A stretch of DNA of 64,000 nt from assembly GCA_900546565.1 (NCBI GenBank), contig URDC01000002.1, forward strand, positions 96,056 to 160,055. Reading direction: 5' to 3'. The translations under genes were made by a program, and so were the position numbers. This DNA is from an uncultured Opitutales bacterium (lineage in GTDB: Bacteria; Verrucomicrobiota; Verrucomicrobiia; Opitutales; Intestinicryptomonadaceae). Under the pieces are notes generated by a model. The model had not been told where the DNA came from and made no database searches. It saw nothing but the letters and a program-made list of their open reading frames with translations. Shown piece after piece: positions 35,019 through 44,315 of this stretch. Within the stretch, counting starts at the first letter, position 1; each line of letters starts with the position of its first letter.

Positions 35019-36524
35019 TTATTTCGACATCGACGGAACGAGTTTTTGAAGGACTGTCTGCGCATAGATGCGAATGAGAAAGTCGTTGGGGTGGTTGACG
35101 TTGTTGCCCGTCATATCTATGAAGCGTTTGTGCTGCAACATAAATTTGTGGACTTTGCGGACGTCGGCGAAGGCGATGCCTTTTGTCTGCATGTCGGCGA
35201 GAACTTCCGCGTATTCGTCGTGCATGGGGAATGAATGCCAATCGGGGTTTGCTGACATTGAAGAAACAAGTATGAACTCCGTGGCGGGGTTGGTCTTGCG
35301 GATTTTCGAAATCATGTTTTGTATGCTTTCGCGGAATTTGTCGGCGGGTTTGCGGTCGTTCATTCCGAAGGCGATTATAACCAAGTCGGGCTTGTCGGGC
35401 GAGACGAGGTTTTCGGCGTTTTCCTCGCCCCACTTGGAATCCATTCCGCCGAGGGCACGGTTATAATAGGTAATGGGCGTCTTGTAGTATTTTTCGAGTG
35501 CCTGCGCGACAATATCACCCCAGCTTGGCATAAACGGAATTGTAATCGAAAGTGCGCTGGCGTTTGCCCCCGACGAAATGCTGTCGCCAAAAAGCGTGAT
35601 TTTAAGCGGCTTTTTGCCCTTCAAAAAGTTCACGGTGTTCGGCAGAAGAGAGGCGTCAAACTGTTCGCCGTCGGAAAAATTGACGGGGCGGTGTTTGTAT
35701 GAAATGTAAATTTGGTGTGTGTGGAACCAATTCCATTCCTTGAAGAAGGCGTATTTTTTTATTACGTCGAAGTAGAACGGCGGAGTTGCCCCCATTTTTT
35801 CGATGTCCTCCTTGTTGTCGGAATGGAGCTCGCTGTATTTGAAAAGGCGGTATTTCGGGCTTTGTTTGAAAAGCACGCGGTCTCCCTCAATTGAAAAGTC
35901 TTTGCCGTTTTCGAGATCGACGCGTTTTCCGCCCGATACGGTGTAGGCGTCCAAAATCTCGGTTGGAGCGAAAAGCAGACGCGCCGAAGCGGGCTTGGTT
36001 TCGTCGGCGTCGCCCATTGGAAAAACCGATTCGGCAACGACTTCGTCCCCCGAAAATACGGGGCGAATATAGCTGGAATTGCGGAAATATTTTTCGTCGG
36101 TAAGAGTCCAGAGTTTTACGGACTTGATTTCGAATTTTGTCTGTCCGTCGGTTTTCGTGAAGATTTTGAATTCCGCCTCGTCCCTGCCCGCCTTTATCTT
36201 GCGGCGGATTTCGCGCGAGGCAACAAGCAGCAGGCCCATCTCGGCGTCCGCCTTGTTCCGGAACGTTTTTGCAGCGACTTCAACGCCGTCAATCGAAAGG
36301 GTAAGCGATGGATTTTTTTCAAGTTTCGAAGTCGTCTTTGCAACGATTTCGAATGCCGCAAACGGAACTGTCTTGCCCTTGGGCAGCTTTATTGTCCCCT
36401 CAACGGAATCGGATTTCGACCCGATTGCGGAATCGTCGTCCAACTTTGCGGATGTCTTTGTAAGAGCCGCCGCCGCAGTTGCCGCAGAAAGGGCAAGCAA
36501 CAATAAAACTTTTAAGGTTTTCAT
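35019..36524 (-). CDS. Secreted SGNH/GDSL hydrolase with N-terminal beta domain
   Basis: The 501-residue protein starts at MKTLKVLLLLALSAATAAAA, a signal peptide. Residues about 25-300 form a beta-rich domain of unknown type. The C-terminal SGNH hydrolase has block I LFGDSISSGANAS (about 310), block III IAFGMNDRK (about 384) and a late HPNDF (about 476) supplying the catalytic Asp/His. Likely substrates are esters on sugars. I chose ATG at 36524, which overlaps the upstream stop by ATGA; the frame is open 12 codons further. Confidence 0.87.
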   Translation of the reverse strand: MKTLKVLLLLALSAATAAAALTKTSAKLDDDSAIGSKSDSVEGTIKLPKGKTVPFAAFEIVAKTTSKLEKNPSLTLSIDGVEVAAKTFRNKADAEMGLLLVASREIRRKIKAGRDEAEFKIFTKTDGQTKFEIKSVKLWTLTDEKYFRNSSYIRPVFSGDEVVAESVFPMGDADETKPASARLLFAPTEILDAYTVSGGKRVDLENGKDFSIEGDRVLFKQSPKYRLFKYSELHSDNKEDIEKMGATPPFYFDVIKKYAFFKEWNWFHTHQIYISYKHRPVNFSDGEQFDASLLPNTVNFLKGKKPLKITLFGDSISSGANASALSITIPFMPSWGDIVAQALEKYYKTPITYYNRALGGMDSKWGEENAENLVSPDKPDLVIIAFGMNDRKPADKFRESIQNMISKIRKTNPATEFILVSSMSANPDWHSFPMHDEYAEVLADMQTKGIAFADVRKVHKFMLQHKRFIDMTGNNVNHPNDFLIRIYAQTVLQKLVPSMSK

Positions 36525-37399
36525 GGTTTTTTTATAGCTTTGATGAAATTTTTTGTCCACAAATTTTTGCCGAATTTTTCCGAGACCGATGCGCGGGTTT
36601 GGTCGGCGGAGGTTTTCATTTCCTCACATGCGAAGAGTTTGGGGTAGAGACGCAATGGGTAATCGGTGCCGTAAATTGCGCGTCCGAAAAGCTGCGGACT
36701 GTTCTGGGCAAGCTCGAATGCGTTTTTCGGCGCGGTAAACTGTCCCGCCGCGCAGTCGAAAAACGCGTTGGGCATATCCCCGAAGAGTTCGGGCGACGCA
36801 AACGCAAGATTGCCGCACCAATGGGCGAAGATGAAATTCACACCTCGACGGCGGCGCGCGAGTTCGACTGCCGCACGGGTGTTTGTGGGCGTTTTGCCGT
36901 GATAGGAGCGAGGGGAATCTTCGGTTATATGGAGGCATACGGCGAGACCGTCGCGCTCGGCGATGTCGAGGATTTCGCCGAACAACGGGCTGTCGTATGA
37001 AAAATTTTGAACACCGTCGTGGAGTTCGCCCAATCCGCAAAATCCGTCGTCGCGGGCGCGGGCGGCGATTTCAAGAGACTGTGCCGAAGCGGGCTGAATT
37101 GCCGCGAATGCGCCGAGGCGATCCGGATGGGCGCGGACAAATTCGGCGACGAAGTCGTTTTGCTCTTTGCAGGTTTCGACGTTCTCCCAATACCAGCCCT
37201 GAATTACGGCGTATTCGACGCCCGCGACGTCCATATCGCGCAAAAATTTATCGCGGGAGGGGAAGCCCTGCAAGGAAGGCCTTCCGTCGGGACGCGCGCC
37301 GACGAGACTACCCCAATACGCCTCGCGGCGGACACGGGCAAACGTGTCGGTGTCGGCGGCTGCCTCCGGCGGGAAAAAGTGCGTGTGCGCGTCTGTCAT
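36521..37399 (-). CDS. Amidohydrolase family 2 protein
   Basis: The 292-residue protein begins with the metal-binding DAHTHFFP, characteristic of amidohydrolase-2/ACMSD-like TIM barrels. Further ligands are visible in LAVCLHITEDS, FIFAHWCGNL and a closing AIYGTDYPLRL (Asp). Substrate is unknown; relatives include decarboxylases and lactonases. It is 12 bases after uppP and overlaps the SGNH hydrolase gene by 4 bases. Confidence 0.88.
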   Translation of the reverse strand: MTDAHTHFFPPEAAADTDTFARVRREAYWGSLVGARPDGRPSLQGFPSRDKFLRDMDVAGVEYAVIQGWYWENVETCKEQNDFVAEFVRAHPDRLGAFAAIQPASAQSLEIAARARDDGFCGLGELHDGVQNFSYDSPLFGEILDIAERDGLAVCLHITEDSPRSYHGKTPTNTRAAVELARRRRGVNFIFAHWCGNLAFASPELFGDMPNAFFDCAAGQFTAPKNAFELAQNSPQLFGRAIYGTDYPLRLYPKLFACEEMKTSADQTRASVSEKFGKNLWTKNFIKAIKKP

Positions 37400-37411
37400 T
37401 TTTCGGATAAA

Positions 37412-38491
37412 TTAAAGTATTTTTAGCCACAGCATAACCAAAAGAACCATTGCTACGAAAATGCGGTAGACTGCGAACGGGACAAGTCCGCGGCGCGTCA
37501 AAAACCCGACGAGCCAGCGGACGGCGAATGCCGAGCTTATGAAGGCCACGGCAAGCCCGACTACAAGCGGTATCGGAGAGAGTGCCGCCGACATTGCCGC
37601 ACCGTCTTTTGCCATTTTAAACAGCGATGCCGCAGAGAGTGTTATAAGCCCCAAGAGAAAGCTGAATTTTGCGGAATCTTTGGCGTCCATTCCCGCGAGG
37701 TAGCCGCCGAGAATGGTCATCATGGAGCGGCTCGTCCCCGGAATCATTGCGACGCACTGCAAGAGTCCGACGGTGAATGCCTGTTTGAGGGAGAGGTCTT
37801 CGATTTTAGTTTTGGGCGCGTTTTTTGAGGAATCGTATTTTCTCTGGCAAAGCCACATAAGAACTGCGCCCGCGGCCAATGCAGTGGCGACTGGAATGAC
37901 GCCGAAGAGTAAGTCTTCGATGATTTCGTGGGCGAAAAATCCGACGACCGCCGCGGGTAAAAATGCCGCAATCAGGTTTACAAGCAATTTCAGCCCCGCG
38001 CGGTTTTTGCCGAACAAACCCGCAAGCATAGCGAGAATATACCGCCAATAGAGGGCTGCGACGGAGAGGATCGCGCCTATTTGTATTACGATTGAATACG
38101 CGTCGGCAAGCGATTTGACAGTATACGAACCGCCGCGGGAATTGGCGATTTCGCGCCCGTTTTTGTCGAGCGCGGGAGAATCGTTGTCAAGCCCGAGCAG
38201 CGCGTTTGCGATTATCAAATGTCCCGTCGAGGAAACGGGAAGGTATTCGGTAAGCCCCTCGACTATGCCCAATATGAGCGCGTCGGTAAAATTTATGTCG
38301 CGTTTGGGCGCGGGGGCTGGGGTGGTGGTTGGCGCGGGAAAGCCGCACTGCCGCGCCTGTTGTACGGGCACCGCCGCGGGCGGGACTTGCCGCGCCGCGT
38401 CCCGTTCGGGCGAGGCTTGGGCGGCGGAGCCTGAGACGAACATTAAAAAAAACGACAAAAAGGCTAAAACTATTGAAAAATATCTTAACAT
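37412..38491 (-). CDS. uppP: Undecaprenyl-diphosphatase with N-terminal secreted-type extension
   Basis: The 359-residue membrane enzyme recycles the lipid carrier for cell-wall synthesis. Catalytic motifs are GIVEGLTEYLPVSSTGHLI (about residues 71-89) and IPGTSRSMMTILGGYLAG (about 247-264). It has an unusual extension of about 65 residues: a signal-peptide-like hydrophobic segment (1-25) and a Pro/Ala/Gln-rich linker ending APAPKRD. This makes it about 80-90 residues longer than the usual protein. It is coupled to recR, 22 bases upstream. Confidence 0.95.
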   Translation of the reverse strand: MLRYFSIVLAFLSFFLMFVSGSAAQASPERDAARQVPPAAVPVQQARQCGFPAPTTTPAPAPKRDINFTDALILGIVEGLTEYLPVSSTGHLIIANALLGLDNDSPALDKNGREIANSRGGSYTVKSLADAYSIVIQIGAILSVAALYWRYILAMLAGLFGKNRAGLKLLVNLIAAFLPAAVVGFFAHEIIEDLLFGVIPVATALAAGAVLMWLCQRKYDSSKNAPKTKIEDLSLKQAFTVGLLQCVAMIPGTSRSMMTILGGYLAGMDAKDSAKFSFLLGLITLSAASLFKMAKDGAAMSAALSPIPLVVGLAVAFISSAFAVRWLVGFLTRRGLVPFAVYRIFVAMVLLVMLWLKIL

Positions 38492-38513
38492 AATATGCGG
38501 ATTCGGGCGGTGT

Positions 38514-39110
38514 TTAGAAGTTTTTGCGGGAATTCATTGCGCTTTTTATCGTGTTTGCGTCGGCGAACGAAAGCTGGCTGCCGCTCGGAAGTCCGAAGCC
38601 TATGCGTGTAAGGCGTAGGTTTTCGAATTCCGAAAGTTTGTCCTGAATGTAGTGGCAGGTTGCCTCGCCCTCGATGTCGTTCGAAAGCGCGAGCATAATT
38701 TCGTCGATCTCGCCACGGGCGACTTTTTCGACGAGCGATTTTATGTTGAGTTTGTCGGGCGTTATTTTGTGCAGGGGCGAAAGTTTGCCGCCTATGACGT
38801 GGTATTTGCCGCGCCATGCGCCCGACTTTTCGATTGCCGCGATGTCGCCTGATTTTTCGACAACGCAGATTGCAGCCGAATTGCGCGAGATATCGGCGCA
38901 GATCTTGCATCTGGCGTTTTGCTCGGAAAGTCCGCCGCACTCGGGGCACGGCGTTATATTTTCGAGCGCGCCGCGCAAGGCGTCCACGAGGTCGTGTGCC
39001 GCCTGTCTGTTTTCAAGCGACAGGTAAAGTGCCGCGGTCTCCGCGCTCTTGACGCCGAAATTCGGCAGTTTTTTAAGCGCGTTTTTCAGTTTGTCGAAAG
39101 ATTCGCTCAT
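38514..39110 (-). CDS. recR: Recombination protein RecR
   Basis: The 198-residue protein has the helix-hairpin-helix start (LKKLPNFGVKSAETAALYL), the zinc finger CPECGGLSEQNARCKIC and a TOPRIM domain (AAICVVEKSGDIAAIE...IMLALSNDIEGEATCHYI). It is full-length. It acts with RecO in single-strand gap repair; recO closes the same operon at 30675, about 8 kb downstream. It is probably the first gene of the ten-gene operon. Confidence 0.96.
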   Translation of the reverse strand: MSESFDKLKNALKKLPNFGVKSAETAALYLSLENRQAAHDLVDALRGALENITPCPECGGLSEQNARCKICADISRNSAAICVVEKSGDIAAIEKSGAWRGKYHVIGGKLSPLHKITPDKLNIKSLVEKVARGEIDEIMLALSNDIEGEATCHYIQDKLSEFENLRLTRIGFGLPSGSQLSFADANTIKSAMNSRKNF

Positions 39111-39162
39111 GAGTCGAAAAGTCTCGCAGATGGGCGCGGTTTGTCAACGCGTATTTGCGCTT

Positions 39163-41049
39163 TTAAAACAGCAGTCGCATGCGCATGCGCAATGCCGAAA
39201 TTGTTTCGGATGAGCGTTTGACGATTGCTGACATATCCTTTATTGCGTCGCGGACTTCGTCCAAATCCTGCGCGGACTCGGAGTATTCGAACTTCGACGA
39301 TACGTTGCTGCGCAACGACGACGCGACAGACGACAGCGACCCGCCCACGCCCGAAATGTCGGACAAGCCGCCGAGTGTCAACGAATCGAGCTCCGCCGAA
39401 GACAAGTTCGAAGACGCTGAGATTTCGCCGATTTTTGCGGAATCGGATTGTATTTCCGCCCCGATTTTCGACGCGGACTTCCCCATTGCGTCTATGCTTT
39501 CGGAAGATGACGATATCTGTTTTGCGGCCGCGCGGATTTGCGCCGAAAGCGTTTCGGCCCCCTCGGAATGTTCGCCAAGTTTGCGCGAAATGACCGAGAG
39601 GTTCAGTCCGAGCAGGTTGACTTTTTCAGCGCACGAATTGAGGGACTGGACGGCTTTGGATATTTTTTCCAAAACGTCGCGGCTTTGCGCAGACTTCGTC
39701 GCGAGAATCTCGGAAAGTTCTGTGATTGAATCGAAATTCTGTTTCAGAGAAACGCCGATTTTACGCGCGTTTTTGAGATCGCGCTCGATTGAAATCATTT
39801 GGGCGGAGCACTCTCCGAGGCGGGCGGACTCCTGCAAAACGAAGTCGTAATCGGAGCGAACCTGACGGTTTGCCTCCGCAAAGGAATCTTCGACCGCCAC
39901 CAAAAGCGGAAGTTTTGTCGCGCTCATGCCCGAAAGCATAAGGTTTACGCGGTTGGCGGCGTTGGCAATATCGCGGGCGGTCTGCGTTAGGTCGGATACA
40001 AATTCGACGAGAGCGGAAGCGGAAGATGTTAGCTCGCGCAATTCGGGAAACTGCGCGGCGAGTTTTTCCCCGCCCGAGCGCGCCGATGCGACGTCGCCCG
40101 CCGAAGCCGAATCGACAACCGCCGCGAAAGCCACAACCGCACCGTTTACCGCGCGGATTGCAAACGCGGCCGCCGCCATTGCAAGCAGCAGGACAAGCGC
40201 GAAAAATCCCGCAAAAATATGTATCTCCTCCCAGACTGTCGCCGATTTTAATTCGAGCATTGTCCCCAAATTTCGGTTGGCGGCAAGCCACAACTCGAAG
40301 AGGTTGGACTCCAACAAGTCGATGTTTTCCAAAACCTGTTCGCGCGGTGCATCACCCTGTCCAAACTGCGAAACGGCCTTCTCGGTTTTCAGAATTTGGG
40401 TGTTCAGGCGGTTCGCCTTTTCGAAAATTTCGGAGGCTATTTTATAGTCGGTCGAAAAACCCGACTTGCCCAAAGACGAAATCATCGCGCGCATTTGTCC
40501 GACAAGGCGCGGTTGCAGGCTTACTGTGGATATCCCGACCGAATTCTTTTCCTCCGTCTGTTTTGCGACGGATTTTCTGAAAATAAACATGTCAGACATT
40601 ATCGACGGAATCGATACTCCCGAGACGTCGAGCAAAATTCTTATCCCCGAACGGGAGTCGGAAAACAATGTCCCGCGCCCCGAGATAACGCCGGCAATGT
40701 CGGCTATTGCATTTGCACCAGCCTGTTTAGAACGGAACGAATCGAGCGAGTTTTTTAGAAAAAACTTTTGCCGTCTATCCGAAAGCGATTTTTCACCGTA
40801 TTCCCGCAAGGCGGCAAACGCTCGGGACTCCGCCTTTTTATCAAAGTCTAAGCCCGCCGATTTTCTGTATGATGCGTTGGCGATTTCCGCAACGGAATCG
40901 AGCAGCCCCACCGCCACGACTTGCTGGCTGCATTTGTCGACGCGCCGCGAAAAATTGTTGTATACATACACGGCAGGCAAAATCGACACCGACATCGAAA
41001 CAAGCGCGATATATACAAGTTTTGCTTTCAATGTTTTTAATAGCCTCAT
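39163..41049 (-). CDS. MCP-like membrane signalling protein with degenerate tip
   Basis: The 628-residue protein has membrane segments at about 11-31 and 275-297 enclosing a periplasmic helical sensor region, then a long cytoplasmic helical hairpin. Its centre (about residues 470-502) reads NLLGLNLSVISRKLGEHSEG and aligns position by position with the chemoreceptor tip NLLALNAAIEAARAGE.GRG, but key residues are changed. No obvious HAMP domain, methylation site or CheA-binding tip remains. No che or flagellar gene lies nearby. It may serve signalling unrelated to chemotaxis. Confidence 0.65.
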   Translation of the reverse strand: MRLLKTLKAKLVYIALVSMSVSILPAVYVYNNFSRRVDKCSQQVVAVGLLDSVAEIANASYRKSAGLDFDKKAESRAFAALREYGEKSLSDRRQKFFLKNSLDSFRSKQAGANAIADIAGVISGRGTLFSDSRSGIRILLDVSGVSIPSIMSDMFIFRKSVAKQTEEKNSVGISTVSLQPRLVGQMRAMISSLGKSGFSTDYKIASEIFEKANRLNTQILKTEKAVSQFGQGDAPREQVLENIDLLESNLFELWLAANRNLGTMLELKSATVWEEIHIFAGFFALVLLLAMAAAAFAIRAVNGAVVAFAAVVDSASAGDVASARSGGEKLAAQFPELRELTSSASALVEFVSDLTQTARDIANAANRVNLMLSGMSATKLPLLVAVEDSFAEANRQVRSDYDFVLQESARLGECSAQMISIERDLKNARKIGVSLKQNFDSITELSEILATKSAQSRDVLEKISKAVQSLNSCAEKVNLLGLNLSVISRKLGEHSEGAETLSAQIRAAAKQISSSSESIDAMGKSASKIGAEIQSDSAKIGEISASSNLSSAELDSLTLGGLSDISGVGGSLSSVASSLRSNVSSKFEYSESAQDLDEVRDAIKDMSAIVKRSSETISALRMRMRLLF

Positions 41050-41173
41050 CTAAGAAACAAGGGTAGGACAAGGCTCGAAGTTGGCAACAAAAAAACTCGG
41101 AACAAATGCAGTCCGAAAGAAGTGTGAAGGAATAAAGGGAGTAAGAAACGGGAAAATACGGAAGAGCGAAAAC

Positions 41174-41207
41174 AAAAAAAGCCGAACACACAGTGTCCGA
41201 CTTTTTG
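41174..41207 (-). terminator. Rho-independent terminator of the small secreted protein gene
   Basis: On the minus strand a stem aagtcggacac/gtgttcggctt with a short loop is followed by seven T residues, 24 bases after the stop at 41231. Confidence 0.85.
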
Positions 41208-41230
41208 GAATTAAAATTTCGGTTTGCAGC

Positions 41231-41959
41231 TTATTTGACGTCGCTTGTAACAACCGTGTTGTCGGGGATAACCACACCGTTGTCGCTAGAAGCCGCATTC
41301 GAACCGCCGCCTACTTCGTTGGGAACGGTGTTGGGATTCGAGAGGTTCTGGGCGTTCTGGGCGGCTTCGGACTGGGCTACAATCGTTGCGCCGTTCGACG
41401 AAACTGTGATTTTGCCGTTAGCATCGGTTGTCACAACGGCGGGCGATGTCGTCGGCTTGCCGTCCTTCGAGACGACTGTTACGTTGCCCGAAGTGCTGAT
41501 ATTGCCGTTGGCGTCGAAAGTCGACTTTGTGTCGCTCAAATATTTGTTGCCGTCCATTGCCATTTCGATTTTTGTCGAAACAACGCCGCTATTGATGTCG
41601 GGGTTGACGATAACTGAGAGTTGGACGTCGCCCGAAACGGTCGAGTTGCCGTCGAGCAACTGGGCTTTGATTGCGTTCATCGAAGCTTCGATAGCCCTTG
41701 CAATGCCCGTGTTCATACCGGCGGCTTCGAGAGCCTTTTTCAGCATTTCCTTTAAGACGTCTTCATTGGAAGCCAAAGCCTGCTGCGGGTTGCCCGAAAC
41801 GTTGATTGTTATAACACCGTCCTTGACCGAAGACGAGACGCTGAGACCTTGCTGCGCCTGCGCGGCGGGCTGTTGCGCCGCGGGAGCGTTTGTCTGGGCA
41901 AAAAGTGCGCCCGACAACGAGATTGTAGCTATTAACAGGGATGCTTTTAGTATATTCAT
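41231..41959 (-). CDS. Small secreted protein of unknown function
   Basis: The 242-residue protein has a signal peptide (MNILKASLLIATISLSGALFA, cleavage near AQ) and a Gln/Ala/Pro linker. A body of Ser/Thr/Val-rich strands follows (GVITINVSGNPQQA, VSGDVQLSVIVNPDINSG, NISTSGNVTVVSKDGKP), then an Asn-rich tail. No family is recognised. It lies 181 bases after the MCP-like start, with its own terminator. The 254 bases upstream hold its promoter and that of the divergent gene at 42214. Confidence 0.75.
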   Translation of the reverse strand: MNILKASLLIATISLSGALFAQTNAPAAQQPAAQAQQGLSVSSSVKDGVITINVSGNPQQALASNEDVLKEMLKKALEAAGMNTGIARAIEASMNAIKAQLLDGNSTVSGDVQLSVIVNPDINSGVVSTKIEMAMDGNKYLSDTKSTFDANGNISTSGNVTVVSKDGKPTTSPAVVTTDANGKITVSSNGATIVAQSEAAQNAQNLSNPNTVPNEVGGGSNAASSDNGVVIPDNTVVTSDVK

Positions 41960-42213
41960 ATTCTGCCTTTTTATGTTTAAAGTTTAGGGGGGAAAGTGTG
42001 ATGTTTTTTATTACTGTCAACCCAGTATCACCCGAAAACGGAAAAAATCAAGCATTTTTATAATATTTTTTTTGGCGGCTTTTCGGGGTATCGTAAAAAT
42101 TTAAATTGCTTTAAACGGAAAAATTCTTTTTATATGTGGCATATATAAACAGCAAGACGCGTCGTTTTTTCGGCGTGCCCCGCTTTTTTTAATGCAAACA
42201 TCGGAATAGAAAA

Positions 42214-43983
42214 ATGTCAGAAGACAACCAAAACAAAAACGAAGAAAGTTTGGTGGATTTGAGCGAACTCTCGAATCTCCAATTTCAGACCGCTTGGACA
42301 CCCGCGCAAAACGGCTCGAAATACGAGGGGACGCCGCGCCAAAAGCCGTTCGGCGGAGCGCGGGGCAAAAAGCCTTTCCGCAAGCGCGAATCGGGCGAAG
42401 ACTTCGGCGGTTCAAGACGCCCGAAGACCGACCGCAGGTTCCAGCCGCGCAACGCCTCGGACGAGGCCAATGCAAAGCCGCGCAAGAACTTCAACAAAAA
42501 ATTCCGAAAAGACGGCGACAAAAAACGCCAGTTTGTCCCCTTCAATTTTACGATGGACGTCCAGATTTTCCCCGAAGACGCGCCGTTTAATAAGCTTGCG
42601 GAGATTATCAAGGCCTCGAAGCGCACTTATCAGCTCTTCGACGTTGCGCGTCTGATTTTGGACAAGCGCGAACGCATGGTGATTTTGGCGAAGAATCTGC
42701 CAGACTCGGACAACATTGTAAAACCCCTATTCTGCGCTCAGCCGTTCAACATTCCTTTCGAAGACGAGCAATCGGCGAAGAATGCCGCGCTCGATTTTTA
42801 TTTCGAAGCCATGTTCGCCCCCGAACAGATCGAAGCCGAACCGCCAAAAGGAGCGTTTACGGTCGTCAACAAATGCACGCTTACCGGCGACATTCTCGGC
42901 GCGCCGAACTGGCATATGTATGGTAAGACCGTGCGCGAATACCACAAGGCGCGTTTCCCGAAAATGCCGTTTGAAGACTTTGCGAAGACGATTGAATCGG
43001 TCAAGGGCGAAGAAAACATCAATGCGTGGCTCGAACAGATGAAGACGCGCACCGTATACAAGCTTAAAGAAGTTCCCGAGGGCGAAGAGGCGCAAACGTT
43101 CGACTCCGCCGATGCCGCGAAAGCCTACATTGCCGAAAAGAAGTCCGACGAGCTCGTAAAGGTTTACGAGCAAGTGCGCATGAACGCCGCAAATATTGAT
43201 AAAATGCCCTTCGGCAGAATCCGCCGCAACTTCGAAGAAGCCATCCGAAAGGAAAAACGCTTCCCGATAGCGACGGCAAACAACATGCGCGGCAAGCTGC
43301 GCCGCTGCGGTTTTGCGGTCTACAAGCGCGGAAGCAAGGGCTTTGCATTCGTTTCGGTGATAAAGCGCAAGTTCCTATACGAGGGCGAAACGCTCGCCGA
43401 TGCACCTCAGAAGATTTTCGACTTTGTGCTGGCGAACCCCGCAATCAAAATTTCGGAAGTGCCCTACAAGGTTTTGGGCATCGATGCACCGCAACCCGCG
43501 CAAGAGCCTCAGAAGCCCATTGACGAAACCGAGCCGCAACCCGCGACTTTGCAGCCCGACGAAGCACTTTCGGACGAGCAGAAGGAACAATTCAAGTCGG
43601 TTTATAGCGAGCTTGCCTGGTTGATTTCGGAAGGCTATGTTGTTGAATATTCCGACACTTCTTTACAGGCGAATCCGTATTTGCCCAAGCCGAAAGACAA
43701 GTCGGCGGAAGTGAAATCCGAAGACGCCGCGGTTGCCAATGACGAGCCTATTGCGCCGCAACCCGCCGAGCAAGCGGAAGAAGGTGAAGCCGCCGTGGAA
43801 GCGGAATCGGGCGCGGGCGAAAAGGCTGGGGAAGCAGTTGAAACGTCTGCGGTTGAAGAATCCGGTGAAGCGGTTGTTGCGGAATCGGCTGATGATGCAA
43901 AAGCGGAAGATGTGTCTGCCGCCGAAAGCGGTGCTGGAAATGCGTCCGAAGGTGGCGCGAATGAAGCGACTGCGCAACAATAG
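42214..43983 (+). CDS. Conserved basic/acidic protein of unknown function
   Basis: The 589-residue protein has three parts. An Arg/Lys/Gly-rich N-terminus (about 35-105, e.g. GGARGKKPFRKRE) looks disordered and nucleic-acid binding. A folded middle (about 106-430) contains KLAEIIKASKRTYQLFDVAR, GAPNWHMYGKTVREYHKARF and RIRRNFEEAIRKEKRFPIAT. The C-terminus (about 430-589) is Glu/Ala-rich and acidic. I know no named family; it may be a lineage-specific RNA-associated protein. It is monocistronic with a terminator 60 bases later. Confidence 0.75.
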   Translation: MSEDNQNKNEESLVDLSELSNLQFQTAWTPAQNGSKYEGTPRQKPFGGARGKKPFRKRESGEDFGGSRRPKTDRRFQPRNASDEANAKPRKNFNKKFRKDGDKKRQFVPFNFTMDVQIFPEDAPFNKLAEIIKASKRTYQLFDVARLILDKRERMVILAKNLPDSDNIVKPLFCAQPFNIPFEDEQSAKNAALDFYFEAMFAPEQIEAEPPKGAFTVVNKCTLTGDILGAPNWHMYGKTVREYHKARFPKMPFEDFAKTIESVKGEENINAWLEQMKTRTVYKLKEVPEGEEAQTFDSADAAKAYIAEKKSDELVKVYEQVRMNAANIDKMPFGRIRRNFEEAIRKEKRFPIATANNMRGKLRRCGFAVYKRGSKGFAFVSVIKRKFLYEGETLADAPQKIFDFVLANPAIKISEVPYKVLGIDAPQPAQEPQKPIDETEPQPATLQPDEALSDEQKEQFKSVYSELAWLISEGYVVEYSDTSLQANPYLPKPKDKSAEVKSEDAAVANDEPIAPQPAEQAEEGEAAVEAESGAGEKAGEAVETSAVEESGEAVVAESADDAKAEDVSAAESGAGNASEGGANEATAQQ

Positions 43984-44042
43984 TTATTTCGAAAGCCGAG
44001 CGCGAAAGTTTAAGTTTTGCGCGTAGGGTTTTGAATTATGTG

Positions 44043-44075
44043 AAAGCCGTCCCCCAATCGGGAACGGCTTTTTAT
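44043..44075 (+). terminator. Rho-independent terminator after the basic/acidic protein gene
   Basis: Stem aaagccgt...acggcttt with an inner ccc/ggg pairing and a T-rich tail. The remainder of the 332-base gap 43984-44315 is AT-rich without a gene. Confidence 0.85.
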
Positions 44076-44180
44076 TTTATGGGTGTTTTGTCGGAGTGTT
44101 TTTATTTTGGGTAGGTTGAAAAAATTTCCCGCAAAAAGTGGTGGCGAAAAAAGGTTTTGCTAAATGTTTTTATAAGCAAA

Positions 44181-44204
44181 AAAACGCCCGTGGTTGGGCG
44201 TTTT
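44181..44204 (-). terminator. Rho-independent terminator downstream of recJ
   Basis: A 9-bp stem aaaacgccc/gggcgtttt with a 6-base loop has T runs on both strands. On the minus strand it follows recJ. Confidence 0.75.
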
Positions 44205-44315
44205 ATTTTGTGAAATTTGTCTTGTTATTTTATGCATGTGGAGGGGCAAAAAAATGGCGGGGTCGGGAATATGCCCTCTGCCCTTGTCCCTGCTCCCGCA
44301 AAGTTTGGAATGGGG

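Noticed and set aside
36521..37399. Urease/dihydroorotase-type assignment for the amidohydrolase
   Set aside because: The DAHTHFFP start and AIYGTDYP end fit amidohydrolase family 2; the lysine-bridge motif of urease-type enzymes is absent.
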